Shown one piece after another: positions 45,695-54,276 of a stretch of DNA of 64,000 bases. The DNA is from Frigidibacter sp037095735 (GTDB lineage: Bacteria > Pseudomonadota > Alphaproteobacteria > Rhodobacterales > Rhodobacteraceae). Every line of letters starts with the position of its first letter. Position 1 is the stretch's first letter. The position numbers and the translations under genes were made by a program. The DNA is taken from assembly GCF_037095735.1 (NCBI RefSeq), contig NZ_JBAWKD010000014.1, positions 16,160-80,159 on the forward strand, in the 5' to 3' direction. Under the pieces are notes generated by a model, which was not told where the DNA came from, did no database searches, and saw only the letters and a program-made list of their open reading frames with translations.

Positions 45695-47393
45695 GGGCGT
45701 TTCTCCGGGACAGGATCAGGTTCGCGACAAGGATCGCGACGGTCAGCAGGATGATCAGCGCCGAGGCGGCGTTGATCGTCGGGTCGATTTCATGGGCCAT
45801 GCCCTCGTACATCGCGCGGGGCAGGGTGCGCGAGCGCACGTTGGTCAGGAACAGCGCCAGCACCACGTCGTCGAAGCTCTGGATGAAGGCGAAGACGGCG
45901 CCGGCGACGATGCCGGGCAGGATCGCGGGCAGCATGACGCGGCGGAACATCGTGCCCCAGCTTGCGCCGAGGTTCAGCGCCGCAAGCTCGAGCGTGGGGT
46001 CGAAGCCCTTCAGCGCGGCGCGCACGGTGATGAACACATAGGGCGCGCAGAGCACGCTTTGCGCGAGGCCCAGCGTGTAGGGATTGCCCAGCATCCCCAG
46101 CGGCGCGAGCAGGTAGTAGAGCCCGACCCCGAGGATGATCACCGGCACCACCATCGGCAGCACGAAGAAGGTTTCGAGCCAGGGACGCAGCCGCGGCGTG
46201 GCGCGCGACACGCCGATGGCGGCGGCGGTGCCGATCACCAGCGACAGCGGGACGGCGACGCTGGCGGCCTTCAGCGAGTTCCAGATCGAGCGGATCCATT
46301 TCGGATCGGCGAAGAAGTTCTCGAACCAGCGCAGCGAGTAGCTGGGCGGCGGGAACTGCAGGAACGGCGAGTTCGAGGCCGCCATCGGGAAGACGAGGAT
46401 GATCGGCGCGATCAGCACCAGCAGCACCAGCATCCCGCAGGCGACCGTCACCCAGCCGCCGCCGCTGCGCCGGCCGTGGACGCCGAAGGGTTGGCTTGCC
46501 CCGCGCCCGCCGCCGCCCGAGAACAGCTTGTCGAGGCCGAAGGCGCGCTGGAAGGCCACGAAGATGATCAGCGTCGCCACCAGCAGCACCACCGACAGCG
46601 CCGCGGCCAGCCCCCAGTTCAGGTCGACGTTGATGTTCTGTGCGATCAGCATCGAGATCAGCGTCTGCCCCGGGCCGCCCATCAGCGCCGGCGTGATGTA
46701 GTAGCCGATGGCGTTCATGAAGACGATCGTCGCCCCGGCGATCACCCCCGGCGCGGTCAGCGGCAGGATCACCCGGCGCATGACCGACAGGCTCGAGGCG
46801 CCAAGGCTCTGCGCCGCCAGCACCAGCGAGGCATCGATCGAGCGGAAGGCGGCATAAAGCGGCAGCACCACGAAGGGCATCAGCACATGGGTCATGCCGA
46901 TCAGCACGCCCGAAAGGTTGTAGATGAAGGCGACCGGCGCATCGGTCAGGCCCGTGGACTGCAGGACCGAGTTCAGGATGCCGTTCCTTTGCAGGATCAC
47001 GATCCAGGCCGCGGTGCGCACCAGCGCCGAGGTCCAGAACGGCAGGAGCACCATCACGAACAGGATCTTGCGCGTGCGGTCGCCGACCGTGGCCAGCAGA
47101 TAGGCCACCGGATAGCTGAAGATCACGCAGAGCACCGTCACCAGCCCCGAGATCAGGAAGGTGTTCCCGAGCACGGTGCGGTAGAGCGGCACCTCGAGCA
47201 GGCGCGCGTAGTGCCGAAGCGTCCAGGTCTCCTCACCGAAGCTGAGCCCGAGCAGCAGCAGCACCGGCCAGAGGAACAGCACCACCAGCAGCACGACCAG
47301 CGGCGCGTTCAGAAGCCAGGGCAGCGCGCCCACCTTCCGTGGGCGCGGGCTTGGAGCCATGCTGTGCTCCCTGGGGTTTTCGGCAAGGGACAT
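45687..47393 (-). CDS. Polyamine-type ABC importer permease, PotB-PotC fusion
   Basis: A single 568-residue protein holding both permease halves. Residues about 25-285 form the PotB-like half, with its EAA loop near LVLAAQSLGASSLSVMRRV. A Gly/Ser-rich linker spans about 286-310. The PotC-like half covers about 312-560, with EAA loop LELAALNLGASWGTMFRRV and roughly six spans. The linker is cytoplasmic and glycine-rich (FSGGGGRGASQPFG), which fits a natural fusion rather than a missed stop. The start could also be the ATG 12 codons inside (MAPSPRPRK). Confidence 0.9.
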   Translation of the reverse strand: MSLAENPREHSMAPSPRPRKVGALPWLLNAPLVVLLVVLFLWPVLLLLGLSFGEETWTLRHYARLLEVPLYRTVLGNTFLISGLVTVLCVIFSYPVAYLLATVGDRTRKILFVMVLLPFWTSALVRTAAWIVILQRNGILNSVLQSTGLTDAPVAFIYNLSGVLIGMTHVLMPFVVLPLYAAFRSIDASLVLAAQSLGASSLSVMRRVILPLTAPGVIAGATIVFMNAIGYYITPALMGGPGQTLISMLIAQNINVDLNWGLAAALSVVLLVATLIIFVAFQRAFGLDKLFSGGGGRGASQPFGVHGRRSGGGWVTVACGMLVLLVLIAPIILVFPMAASNSPFLQFPPPSYSLRWFENFFADPKWIRSIWNSLKAASVAVPLSLVIGTAAAIGVSRATPRLRPWLETFFVLPMVVPVIILGVGLYYLLAPLGMLGNPYTLGLAQSVLCAPYVFITVRAALKGFDPTLELAALNLGASWGTMFRRVMLPAILPGIVAGAVFAFIQSFDDVVLALFLTNVRSRTLPRAMYEGMAHEIDPTINAASALIILLTVAILVANLILSRRNAHG

Positions 47394-47406
47394 GGACGCT
47401 CCCGTC

Positions 47407-48537
47407 TCAGGCGATGAACAGCTGACGCGGGAAGGTCGTCAGGCGCTCGTGGCCGGTTTCGGTAATGGTGATCGTCTCGGACATGCCGAAGCCGCGCGCC
47501 AGCACATAGGTGTGGAAGGTCATCCCGGGCTCGAAGGTCCAGGTCGCCTGCGGCTCGGCCTCCAGCGGCTCGCCGCCGACCGGGGCCAGCAGCAGGCCCA
47601 CCGAGTAGAAGGTCTTGTTGGTGTAGGTCTCGCGCAGGCCGGCGCCCAGCACGCCCTCGCGGTAGATCGCGTCGGGAACGGTTGCAGCGACGCCGGGCTT
47701 CACGGTGGCGATCGCCTCGTCCTGGATGCGGATCAGGGTTTCCACGACGCGGTGATCCTCGTCGCTGGCCTCGGCCACGCGGATCGGGCGCATGAAGCGG
47801 GCGTGGTAATGGCGCACGTTCGGCGTCGTCTCGATCTGGACGATGTCGCCATGTTCGAGCACGCGGTCCGAATAGCCGCCGTGCAGGTGGAAGGCGCGCT
47901 CGCCCGAGGACATGACGCCCGGGCCCGGCAGGTCCGAGCCCGCGCGGATCATCGCCGCGCAGATCTCGGCGGCCATCTCGCGCTCGGTCACGCCGACGCC
48001 GGCGCTGTCGATCGCGGCCTGCATCCCGGCCTCGGCGGCCTTGGCGGCGCGGCGCTGATAGGCGACTTCGGCGGGGGACTTGATGAAGCGCATCGTGGTC
48101 ACAAGGCGGCTTTCATCGGCCCAGACCGCGCCCGGCAGACCGGCCTTCAGGCCTTCGTAGCGGGCATGCGACAGCGGCCAGGCGGCCATTTCGACGGCAA
48201 GTTTCGGCGTGGCGCCAAGGCGCGAGCGGATGCACTCGACCGCGACCGCGATGCGGTCGTCGCTGTCGGTCCACATCGCCCGGTCGGGATAGATGCAGGT
48301 GCTGTCGAGGTAGTATTCTTCCACGTCGCGGCAGAAGAGCGTGGGCGCGCCGTTGGCGGGGATGATCGCGAACTGGAAGCTGGAATAGGCGCGGGTGAAG
48401 AAGCCGGTCAGCCAGGTGACGGTTTCGGGCTGGAAGGCCAGCAGCGCGTCATGGCCCTTGTCGCGCAGGACCTTCTGCACACGCGCGAGACGCGCCTCGA
48501 ATTCGGATTTCTCGAACCAGTAGTTGGTCTGGACCAT
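47407..48537 (-). CDS. Creatinase-like M24-family protein (non-metal active site)
   Basis: Pita-bread-fold protein of 376 residues with the N-terminal creatinase domain (about 1-150) and the C-terminal M24 domain. Metal-dependent M24 peptidases have two aspartates in the region VxxDxG...SDxTRT. Here that stretch reads DIVQIETTPNVRHYHARFMR, replacing both aspartates with Glu and His. That is the pattern of creatinase and ectoine hydrolase (DoeA)-like members. It is therefore more likely to cleave a C-N bond in an amidine or cyclic amidine than to be an Xaa-Pro peptidase. It lies between the binding protein and the permease of a polyamine-type importer. Confidence 0.85.
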   Translation of the reverse strand: MVQTNYWFEKSEFEARLARVQKVLRDKGHDALLAFQPETVTWLTGFFTRAYSSFQFAIIPANGAPTLFCRDVEEYYLDSTCIYPDRAMWTDSDDRIAVAVECIRSRLGATPKLAVEMAAWPLSHARYEGLKAGLPGAVWADESRLVTTMRFIKSPAEVAYQRRAAKAAEAGMQAAIDSAGVGVTEREMAAEICAAMIRAGSDLPGPGVMSSGERAFHLHGGYSDRVLEHGDIVQIETTPNVRHYHARFMRPIRVAEASDEDHRVVETLIRIQDEAIATVKPGVAATVPDAIYREGVLGAGLRETYTNKTFYSVGLLLAPVGGEPLEAEPQATWTFEPGMTFHTYVLARGFGMSETITITETGHERLTTFPRQLFIA

Positions 48538-48620
48538 GGCGGCCTCTCGGGTCTGACGGGCTTGGGGAAGGGGGATGGAAAGGTGGCGGCACCCGGTGGG
48601 GCGCCGCCCAGGGACGGACC

Positions 48621-48651
48621 GCGGCGCGCAGGGGAGAGACGCGCGCGCCGC
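48621..48651 (-). other. Intercistronic stem-loop after binding-protein gene
   Basis: Perfect 9-base arms GCGGCGCGC (48621-48629) and GCGCGCCGC (48643-48651), with a 13-base loop, just past the binding-protein stop (48658) on the minus strand. No T-run follows. It is placed like the hairpins at 2659 and 58059, and may stabilise the binding-protein mRNA over the downstream genes. Confidence 0.55.
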
Positions 48652-48657
48652 ATCCGC

Positions 48658-49698
48658 TTACTGCTGCATCATCGCCGTGTATTTCTCGGAGACGGCGACC
48701 GAGTTCTTGGCCCAGAAGTCGATGTCCGAGAACACGGCATGCGACAGGCGCTCGGTGGTCGAGGGCAGGCGCGCGGTGCGTTCGGCGTCGATCAGCGGCA
48801 GCGCGTCCGGGGTGGTCGGGCCGTAGGCGACGTATTTCGAGAATTCGGCCTGATGCTGGGGCTGGGCGATGTAGTTCAGGAACTTCAGCGCCGCGTCACG
48901 GTTGGGCGCACCCTTCACCAGCATGAAGTAGCCGACCTGGGCGATGCTTTCGTCCCAGCTCATCTCGATCGGCAGGCCCTCGTCGATGCCGGCCTGGAAG
49001 CGGCCGTTCCAGCCAAGCGCCATGACGACCTCGCCCGAGCCGATGGCCTGCACCGGCTGTGCGCCCGAGGACCACCAGACCGAAACCTCGGGCTTCAGCT
49101 CGGCGACCTTGTCGAGGGCGCGCTTGAGGCCTTCCTCGGTCGAGAGCGTCTTGTAGACATCGGCCGGGGCCACGCCGTCGGCCAGCAGCGCGGCTTCCAG
49201 CACGGTCGAGGGCTTGTTGGGCAGGGTGCGCTTGCCGGGGAACTTCTTGACGTCCCAGAAGTCGGCGAAGGTCTTCGGCCCGCCGTTCGGGAAGGCGTCC
49301 TTGGAATAGCCGATCACGGTCGAAAAGATCTCTGAGGGCACGCCGTAGTCGGTGCGCGCCTCGGGCAGGACCTTGGACTGGTCCACCATCTCGTCGGTGA
49401 TCTTCTCGAACAGGCCGTACTGCACGCCCTGCATGACGGTCGAGCCGCCGCCGGTGACCACGTCCCATTCGACGCTGCCGGTGTCGACCATGCCGCGGAT
49501 CCGGGCCACTTCCGGCTCGGTGTCGTCGATCACGTCGATGCTGGTCTCGGCCGAGAAGGGCTCGATCCAGGCCTGCTTGATCGCTGCCTGATAGGCGCCG
49601 CCCCAGCTGGCGAACACCATCTCTTCGGCCGAGGCGGCCAGCGGCGCCGAGGCAAGCACGGTCGCAGCCAGAATGGCCGTGAAAGTCTTCTGCATCAT
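48658..49698 (-). CDS. Polyamine-type ABC substrate-binding protein (PotD/PotF-like)
   Basis: Periplasmic binding protein of 346 residues with a Sec signal (about residues 1-24, ending ASA). MVFASWGGAYQAAIKQAW (core ASWGGAY) is typical of the PotD/SBP_bac_6 class. EWDVVTGGGSTVMQG, WWSSGAQPVQAIGSGEVVMA (core SSGAQPVQAI) and FSKYVAYGPTTPDA also fit. In PotD the ligand amine is held by acidic and aromatic residues; these were not mapped here. The ligand could be a guanidino or polyamine compound. Confidence 0.9.
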   Translation of the reverse strand: MMQKTFTAILAATVLASAPLAASAEEMVFASWGGAYQAAIKQAWIEPFSAETSIDVIDDTEPEVARIRGMVDTGSVEWDVVTGGGSTVMQGVQYGLFEKITDEMVDQSKVLPEARTDYGVPSEIFSTVIGYSKDAFPNGGPKTFADFWDVKKFPGKRTLPNKPSTVLEAALLADGVAPADVYKTLSTEEGLKRALDKVAELKPEVSVWWSSGAQPVQAIGSGEVVMALGWNGRFQAGIDEGLPIEMSWDESIAQVGYFMLVKGAPNRDAALKFLNYIAQPQHQAEFSKYVAYGPTTPDALPLIDAERTARLPSTTERLSHAVFSDIDFWAKNSVAVSEKYTAMMQQ

Positions 49699-49766
49699 TT
49701 CAGAACCCTGTGGGGATTGGAGAGGAAAAAGTTCGGGTCTTCCTCCGTCTGCCGCGGAGGTTGTGA

Positions 49767-50471
49767 TCAGCCGTTCTTCACCAGGTCGACGAAGTTCGAG
49801 ATCATGGTCTTCGACTCGGCCGCCTCATGGGCCGAGGCCTTCAGCTCCTCGATCACCGCCCCGTCGAGGATCATCCGCTCGCGGTTCTCCTCGAACCACA
49901 GCGGGGCCTGTTCGGCGGTGACTTCGGGATGCCCCTGGATGCCCCAGATGCTCTGGTCGCGGAAGCGCCAGACATGGTTCGGGCAGATGTCGGAATAGGC
50001 GAGGATCACCATGTCGGGATGCGCGGCGCGCACCTCGTCATTGTGCCAGACGAACATGTTGACGCTGTCGCCCAGGTCCTTCGCGATCCGGTCGGTCTTC
50101 ACCGCCTCGGTCGTGGGCAGGTCCTTGTAGCCGATCTCGCAGAAGTCGCGGCGGAAGACCTGGTCGCGCCCGCAGAGCGCCGAGGCGAGGATCTGGCTGC
50201 CGAAGCAGATGCCCAGCATCGGGATCTCCTTCTCGGCGGCCTCGCGGATCAGGTCATGCTCGCGGTTGATGAAGGGGACGTCCTCATAGGCGCCATGCGG
50301 GCTGCCGGACAGGAAGATCCCGTCGTAACCATCGAGCGTTTCGGGGAATTCCCCGGCGAAGGCGTGGTAGCGGTCGACCTCGAGGCCCCAGCCCTCGAAC
50401 CGCTCGTCAAGCCGCGCGAGCGACTGGAACTTGCGGCCGTTGCCGATGTAGAGAAGGCGCTTGCTGGTCAT
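49767..50471 (-). CDS. Class I glutamine amidotransferase-like protein
   Basis: A 234-residue class I amidotransferase domain standing alone. The nucleophile cysteine is in MLGICFGSQILA (about residue 97), and the His/Glu of the triad are in IQGHPEVTAE (about residues 180-189). No synthetase domain is attached. It may act as a gamma-glutamyl hydrolase (PuuD-like, releasing an amine or acid from a glutamylated intermediate) or supply ammonia to a partner. It lies 9 bases after the DapA-family gene in the GntR-headed operon. Confidence 0.88.
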   Translation of the reverse strand: MTSKRLLYIGNGRKFQSLARLDERFEGWGLEVDRYHAFAGEFPETLDGYDGIFLSGSPHGAYEDVPFINREHDLIREAAEKEIPMLGICFGSQILASALCGRDQVFRRDFCEIGYKDLPTTEAVKTDRIAKDLGDSVNMFVWHNDEVRAAHPDMVILAYSDICPNHVWRFRDQSIWGIQGHPEVTAEQAPLWFEENRERMILDGAVIEELKASAHEAAESKTMISNFVDLVKNG

Positions 50472-50480
50472 GTCTGGTCC

Positions 50481-51410
50481 TCAGGCGAGTTCCGCGAGCC
50501 GTGCGTCCTGGCGCGCGATCAGGCGGTCGATGTCTTGAAGGTCGGCGGCCGAGAGGGCCGGGCCGGGCTTGCGCAGCGTCGGATGGGCGATGACGCCGCG
50601 GCGGGCGAGCGCCTCCTTGCGGATGGCAAGGCCGAGGCCGGGCTGCTGCTCGTAGCGGGCGAAGGGCAGGTAGGCGTCGAACAGGTCCTGCGCCGCGGCC
50701 GTGTCGCCCCGGCGCATCAGCCGTTCGACCCCCACCATCATCTCGGGGTAGGAGAAGCCGGTCATCGCGCCGTCGGCGCCACGGGCCATTTCCTCGGGCA
50801 GGAACATGCCGCCGTTGCCGGTCAGCACCGAGATCCGGCGCTGGCCTTCGGCCTCGGCCCGGCGCAGGCCCGAGATCTTGCCGAGCCCCGGCCAGTCCTC
50901 GTGCTTGAGCATCGCGATCGAGGGCACCTCCTGCACGATCCGGCACAGCGCGGCGGTCGACATCTGCACTCCGGTCGCCAGCGGGAAGTCCTGCAGCACC
51001 ACCGGCACGTCGGGCCCCAGCGCCTCTGCGGCCTGGCGGTAGTAGCCGATGATCTGCTCGTCGGTGCGCAGGGCCGAGGGCGGGGTGATCATCACGCCGG
51101 CCGCGCCCATCTCCATCGACTGCAGGCCAAGCTCGCGCACGGCCGCCAGCCCGGGGGCCGAGACGCCGACCACGACCGGCAGCGCGCCGGCCCGCTCGAT
51201 CACGCGCCGGGCGACGGTGACGGATTCGGACTGGGTCAGCTTCTGCGCCTCGCCCATCATCCCCAGCACGGTCAGCCCGGTCGCGCCGGCCTCGGCATAG
51301 AAGTCGACCATGCGGTCGGTGCTGGCGAGGTCGAGCGCCCCGTCCGGCAGGAAGGGGGTGACGGCGATGACGTAGACGCCGGTGGCTGTGTTCAGGGTCT
51401 GGAAGCTCAC
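50481..51410 (-). CDS. DapA-family (Schiff-base) lyase/aldolase, atypical
   Basis: Dihydrodipicolinate synthase/N-acetylneuraminate lyase family barrel of 309 residues. The Schiff-base lysine is in AMLKHEDWP (about residue 163), and the LGMMGEAQKLTQSE segment matches the GxxGE loop. The usual YNxP active-site segment reads VVLQDFPLATG, so the catalytic tyrosine is absent there and it should not be called DapA or NanA. The GTG at 51408-51410 overlaps the GntR stop (GTGA). It probably cleaves or condenses a 2-oxo acid; the substrate is unknown. Confidence 0.85.
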   Translation of the reverse strand: MSFQTLNTATGVYVIAVTPFLPDGALDLASTDRMVDFYAEAGATGLTVLGMMGEAQKLTQSESVTVARRVIERAGALPVVVGVSAPGLAAVRELGLQSMEMGAAGVMITPPSALRTDEQIIGYYRQAAEALGPDVPVVLQDFPLATGVQMSTAALCRIVQEVPSIAMLKHEDWPGLGKISGLRRAEAEGQRRISVLTGNGGMFLPEEMARGADGAMTGFSYPEMMVGVERLMRRGDTAAAQDLFDAYLPFARYEQQPGLGLAIRKEALARRGVIAHPTLRKPGPALSAADLQDIDRLIARQDARLAELA

Positions 51411-52051
51411 GGGCGGTCCTCGCCGGTCAGGCTGCGCACGATGGCGGCGCGGGCGTTGTCGATATGCTCGCTCATCCGCAGGGCGGCGGCGGCGGGGTCG
51501 CGGGCCTCGATCGCGTCGAGGATCGCGAGGTGTTCGGCGCGGCCGATGTCGAAGCGGCCGGGGATGCGTTCCATGCCGAACATGCGGGTGCGCACGCGGC
51601 AGTCGTGGATCATCCGCTCCATCAGCCGGTTGCCGGTGGCGGCGGCGATGCCCATGTGCAGCACCTCGTCGACGTCCCAGTGATGCTCGGCGGTGACCTG
51701 TCCCTCGGTCATCTCCATCAGCAGCCCCCGGATCCGCGCGCTTTCGGGGGCGGTCATCCGCGTCGCGGCGATGCGCGCCGCCTCGGCTTCCAGCACCCGG
51801 CGCACGCCCAGCACCTCGAACAGGTCCGACAGCGCGACGCCGTTGACCAGCAGGCTGCGGCCCGAGCGGCGGACGAAGTTCTGCCCCTCGAGACGGCTGA
51901 TCGCCTCGCGGACCGGGGTGCGCGACAGGCCCAGCTTTTCGGCCAGCGACCGCTCGCTGACGATGTCGCCATGCGCCAGCTCGCCGGTGCGGATCATCTT
52001 CATGATGCTGTCCAGCGCGCCTTGGGTGAGGGTTTGTTCTTGCTCTGTCAC
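51407..52051 (-). CDS. GntR-family (FadR subfamily) transcriptional regulator
   Basis: A 214-residue regulator. The N-terminal winged helix (about residues 8-70; key parts SERSLAEKLGLSRTPVREA and SRLEG) precedes an all-helical FCD effector domain with metal-site histidines and acidic residues (DEVLHMGIAAATG, AEHLAILDAIEARD). GTG 52051 is chosen because the wing-helix fold begins just after it and two operator-like palindromes lie just upstream. ATGs at 52096 and 52147 are in frame; the first falls inside a palindrome. It heads the operon down to 44702 and probably represses it and itself. Confidence 0.88.
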   Translation of the reverse strand: MTEQEQTLTQGALDSIMKMIRTGELAHGDIVSERSLAEKLGLSRTPVREAISRLEGQNFVRRSGRSLLVNGVALSDLFEVLGVRRVLEAEAARIAATRMTAPESARIRGLLMEMTEGQVTAEHHWDVDEVLHMGIAAATGNRLMERMIHDCRVRTRMFGMERIPGRFDIGRAEHLAILDAIEARDPAAAALRMSEHIDNARAAIVRSLTGEDRP

Positions 52052-52079
52052 TGGCCTGTCCGAGTCGGTGTGTGCCGGT

Positions 52080-52100
52080 TGGTATACCACTGGCATGCCA
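52080..52100 (-). promoter_or_regulatory. Tandem palindromic operator for the GntR regulator
   Basis: Two perfect 10-base palindromes, TGGTATACCA (52080-52089) and TGGCATGCCA (52091-52100), have centres 11 bases apart, one helical turn. The first fits the TNGTNNNACNA-like pattern bound by FadR-type GntR proteins. They sit just upstream of the preferred GntR start, the expected place for an autoregulatory site controlling the polyamine-type operon. Confidence 0.65.
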
Positions 52101-52284
52101 CCGCAACGGCAGGCGTCGGGCAGGTGGCGGAAACCGTAAGTTTTCATGAATATGCCCGCTTCTTGGGCGGCATCCGGTGCGTTTGTTGATTTATGGGGCG
52201 CCGTGAATCCGGAATCTCTTGCCTCGGCCATGGCGGGCCTCGGGGCCATCGCCGCGGGCGGAACCTCGCAACGGGCGCGTCCGG

Positions 52285-53133
52285 TCAGAACAGCATGCGG
52301 CCGCGGTTCAGGATCGCCTCGGACAGGGCCGCGGCGATGCGCGGGTCGGCCGAGCGGCGGGCGACGAGGGTGAACTCGGTGGGCTCCAGCTCTGGCAGAA
52401 GGCCGGGTTCCACCTCGCGCAGGCCCTCGGGGCGCAGGCCGCTGGGCTGCACGAAGAGCCCGAGCCCCGCCCGCGCCGCGGCCGTCAGACCGCTGAGCGA
52501 ATGCGAGGTACAGCTGATCCGCCAAGGAATGCCTGCGGCGTCCAGCGCCTCGAACGCGGCCCTGCGGGTGAGGCTTTGCGGCGGGAACACGATCAGCGGC
52601 AGCGGGCGCTGGGCCGCGGCGATCTCGGGGTCGCGCGCCAGCCAGACCAGCGGCATCCGCGCCACCAGCCGGCCCTGCGCCTCGCCCGGGCGGCGCTTGG
52701 CCAGCACGAGGTCGATCTCGCCGCGATGCGCCTGCGCGAACAGGTCCGAGGACAGCGCAACCGTCAGCTCCAGTTCGACCCCCGGATGGCTCTGGGCGAA
52801 GCGTTCGAGGATCGAGGGCAGGAAGCTGTTCGCCAGATCCTCGGACAGGCCGAAGCGGATCCGCCCGCGCAGCGCCTCGCCGCGGAACTGCCCCTCGACC
52901 CGGTCCGACAGCGCCAGCATCCGACGGGCCTCGGGAAGCAGCGCCTCGCCCTCGTGGGTCAGGCGCACCGAATGGGTGTCGCGGTCCAGAAGCCGGCAGC
53001 CCAGATGGTCCTCGAGCCGCCTCAGATGCTGGCTGACCGTCGACTGGCCAAGCCCCAGACGTTCGGCCGCGCGGCTGAAGCTTTCGCTCTCGGCCACCGC
53101 AAGAAAGCTGCGCAGTTGGGTCAGGTCCAGCAT
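52285..53133 (-). CDS. LysR-family transcriptional regulator
   Basis: A 282-residue LysR protein. The N-terminal helix-turn-helix is LAVAESESFSRAAERLGLGQ then TVSQHLRRLEDHLG (about residues 10-45), and an effector domain follows. The RFGLSEDLANSFLPSIL start of the effector half resembles the LrhA/PecT branch. It is divergent from the BASS-family transporter across 87 bases and is its likely regulator. The 137 or so bases between its stop and the GntR gene hold no feature other than the GntR upstream region. Confidence 0.92.
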   Translation of the reverse strand: MLDLTQLRSFLAVAESESFSRAAERLGLGQSTVSQHLRRLEDHLGCRLLDRDTHSVRLTHEGEALLPEARRMLALSDRVEGQFRGEALRGRIRFGLSEDLANSFLPSILERFAQSHPGVELELTVALSSDLFAQAHRGEIDLVLAKRRPGEAQGRLVARMPLVWLARDPEIAAAQRPLPLIVFPPQSLTRRAAFEALDAAGIPWRISCTSHSLSGLTAAARAGLGLFVQPSGLRPEGLREVEPGLLPELEPTEFTLVARRSADPRIAAALSEAILNRGRMLF

Positions 53134-53220
53134 CGGTCATCCTGTTTCGTGATGACTGTTATAGTTTGTATTTCGCTTTCGGAAGGCGAAGGAAAGGGAA
53201 AAGCCTTTCGGAGCCTCATC
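53134..53220 (+). promoter_or_regulatory. Divergent promoter region for LysR and transporter
   Basis: An 87-base region with a -10-like TATAGT at about 53160-53165 in an AT-rich patch. An 8-base direct repeat CTTTCGGA occurs twice (near 53177 and 53206), and AAGGC/GCCTT arms lie between them. GGAG ahead of ATG 53221 is the ribosome-binding site. The LysR site is presumed here but not resolved. Confidence 0.4.
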
Positions 53221-54276
53221 ATGTCCCGCCTTCTCGCGCGGCTGCGCATCGAGCCCTTCACCCTCGCGCTGGTCGGAACCGTGGTCCTCGCGTCCGTCCT
53301 GCCGGCGCGCGGCGCCTTCGCCGAGCTGCTCGGCCATCTCACCGGCGCGATGATCGCGCTGCTGTTCTTCCTGCACGGCGCGCGGCTGGCCTGGGCCACG
53401 GTGCGGGCCGGACTGCTGCACTGGCGGCTGCAACTGGTGATCTTCGCCACGACCTTCGCGGTCTTCCCGGCGATCGGCGTGGCGCTTGGCCACCTGCTGT
53501 CGGGAGTGATGTCGCGCGATCTGCTGATGGGGATCATCTATCTGTGCCTGCTGCCCTCGACGGTGCAAAGCTCGATCGCCTTCACCTCGATGGCGCGCGG
53601 CAATGTGCCTGCGGCGATCTGCGCGGCCTCGTTCTCGAACATCGTGGGCGTGGTGGTCACGCCGGTGCTGGTCGGGCTGGCGATGTCGGTCTCGGGGCAC
53701 AGCGGCATCGACGGATCGGCGATCCGCACGATCCTGATGCAGCTGCTGGCGCCCTTCGTGCTGGGCCAGATCCTGCAGCCCTGGGTCGGGAACTGGGTGC
53801 GCGCCCGCAAGAAGCTGCTGATGCCGGTCGACCGCGGGTCGATCCTGATGGTGGTCTATTCGGCCTTCAGCGCCGCGGTGATCGGCGGCATCTGGCAGGC
53901 CTTCGGCTGGACCGACCTCGGGTTGGTGCTGGCGGTCGACGCGCTGATCCTGGTGGGGGTGCTGGTGCTGACCACCCGGGCCAGCCGGGCGATGGGCTTC
54001 GGGCACGAGGACGAGATCGCCATCGTCTTCTGCGGCTCGAAGAAGAGCCTCGCCTCGGGCGTGCCGATGGCCAACGCGATCTTCCCCGCCGCCAGCATCG
54101 GCGCGGTGCTGCTGCCGATCATGCTGTTCCACCAGATCCAGCTGATCGCCTGTTCGGTGCTGGCCCAGCGCTATGCGCGCCGGCCCGAGCCGGGCGCGCC
54201 GCTGCCCGCCGGCGTGGAACCGACGGGTGCGGGGCTTGCGGCCGCAGGGCTCAGCCCGGCCGCCGCTCGATCCTGA
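53221..54276 (+). CDS. BASS-family (bile acid:sodium symporter-like) transporter
   Basis: An inner-membrane protein of 351 residues with about ten hydrophobic segments, of the SBF-like CPA transporter (PF13593) type. Typical stretches are LLFFLHGARLAWATV, CLLPSTVQSSIAFTSMA (about residues 116-132) and FCGSKKSLASGVPMANAIFP (about 270-289), which form the crossing helices that bind sodium and substrate. It probably carries an organic anion. The C-terminus (last 30 residues) is Ala/Pro/Gly-rich and overlaps the convergent DUF1989 gene by 26 bases. Confidence 0.9.
   Translation: MSRLLARLRIEPFTLALVGTVVLASVLPARGAFAELLGHLTGAMIALLFFLHGARLAWATVRAGLLHWRLQLVIFATTFAVFPAIGVALGHLLSGVMSRDLLMGIIYLCLLPSTVQSSIAFTSMARGNVPAAICAASFSNIVGVVVTPVLVGLAMSVSGHSGIDGSAIRTILMQLLAPFVLGQILQPWVGNWVRARKKLLMPVDRGSILMVVYSAFSAAVIGGIWQAFGWTDLGLVLAVDALILVGVLVLTTRASRAMGFGHEDEIAIVFCGSKKSLASGVPMANAIFPAASIGAVLLPIMLFHQIQLIACSVLAQRYARRPEPGAPLPAGVEPTGAGLAAAGLSPAAARS

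Noticed and set aside
47407..48537. Xaa-Pro aminopeptidase
   Set aside because: The two metal-binding aspartates required in that group are replaced; a creatinase/ectoine-hydrolase-like role fits better.
50481..51410. Dihydrodipicolinate synthase (dapA)
   Set aside because: The YNxP tyrosine segment reads LQDFP and the context is catabolic, so only family-level naming is justified.
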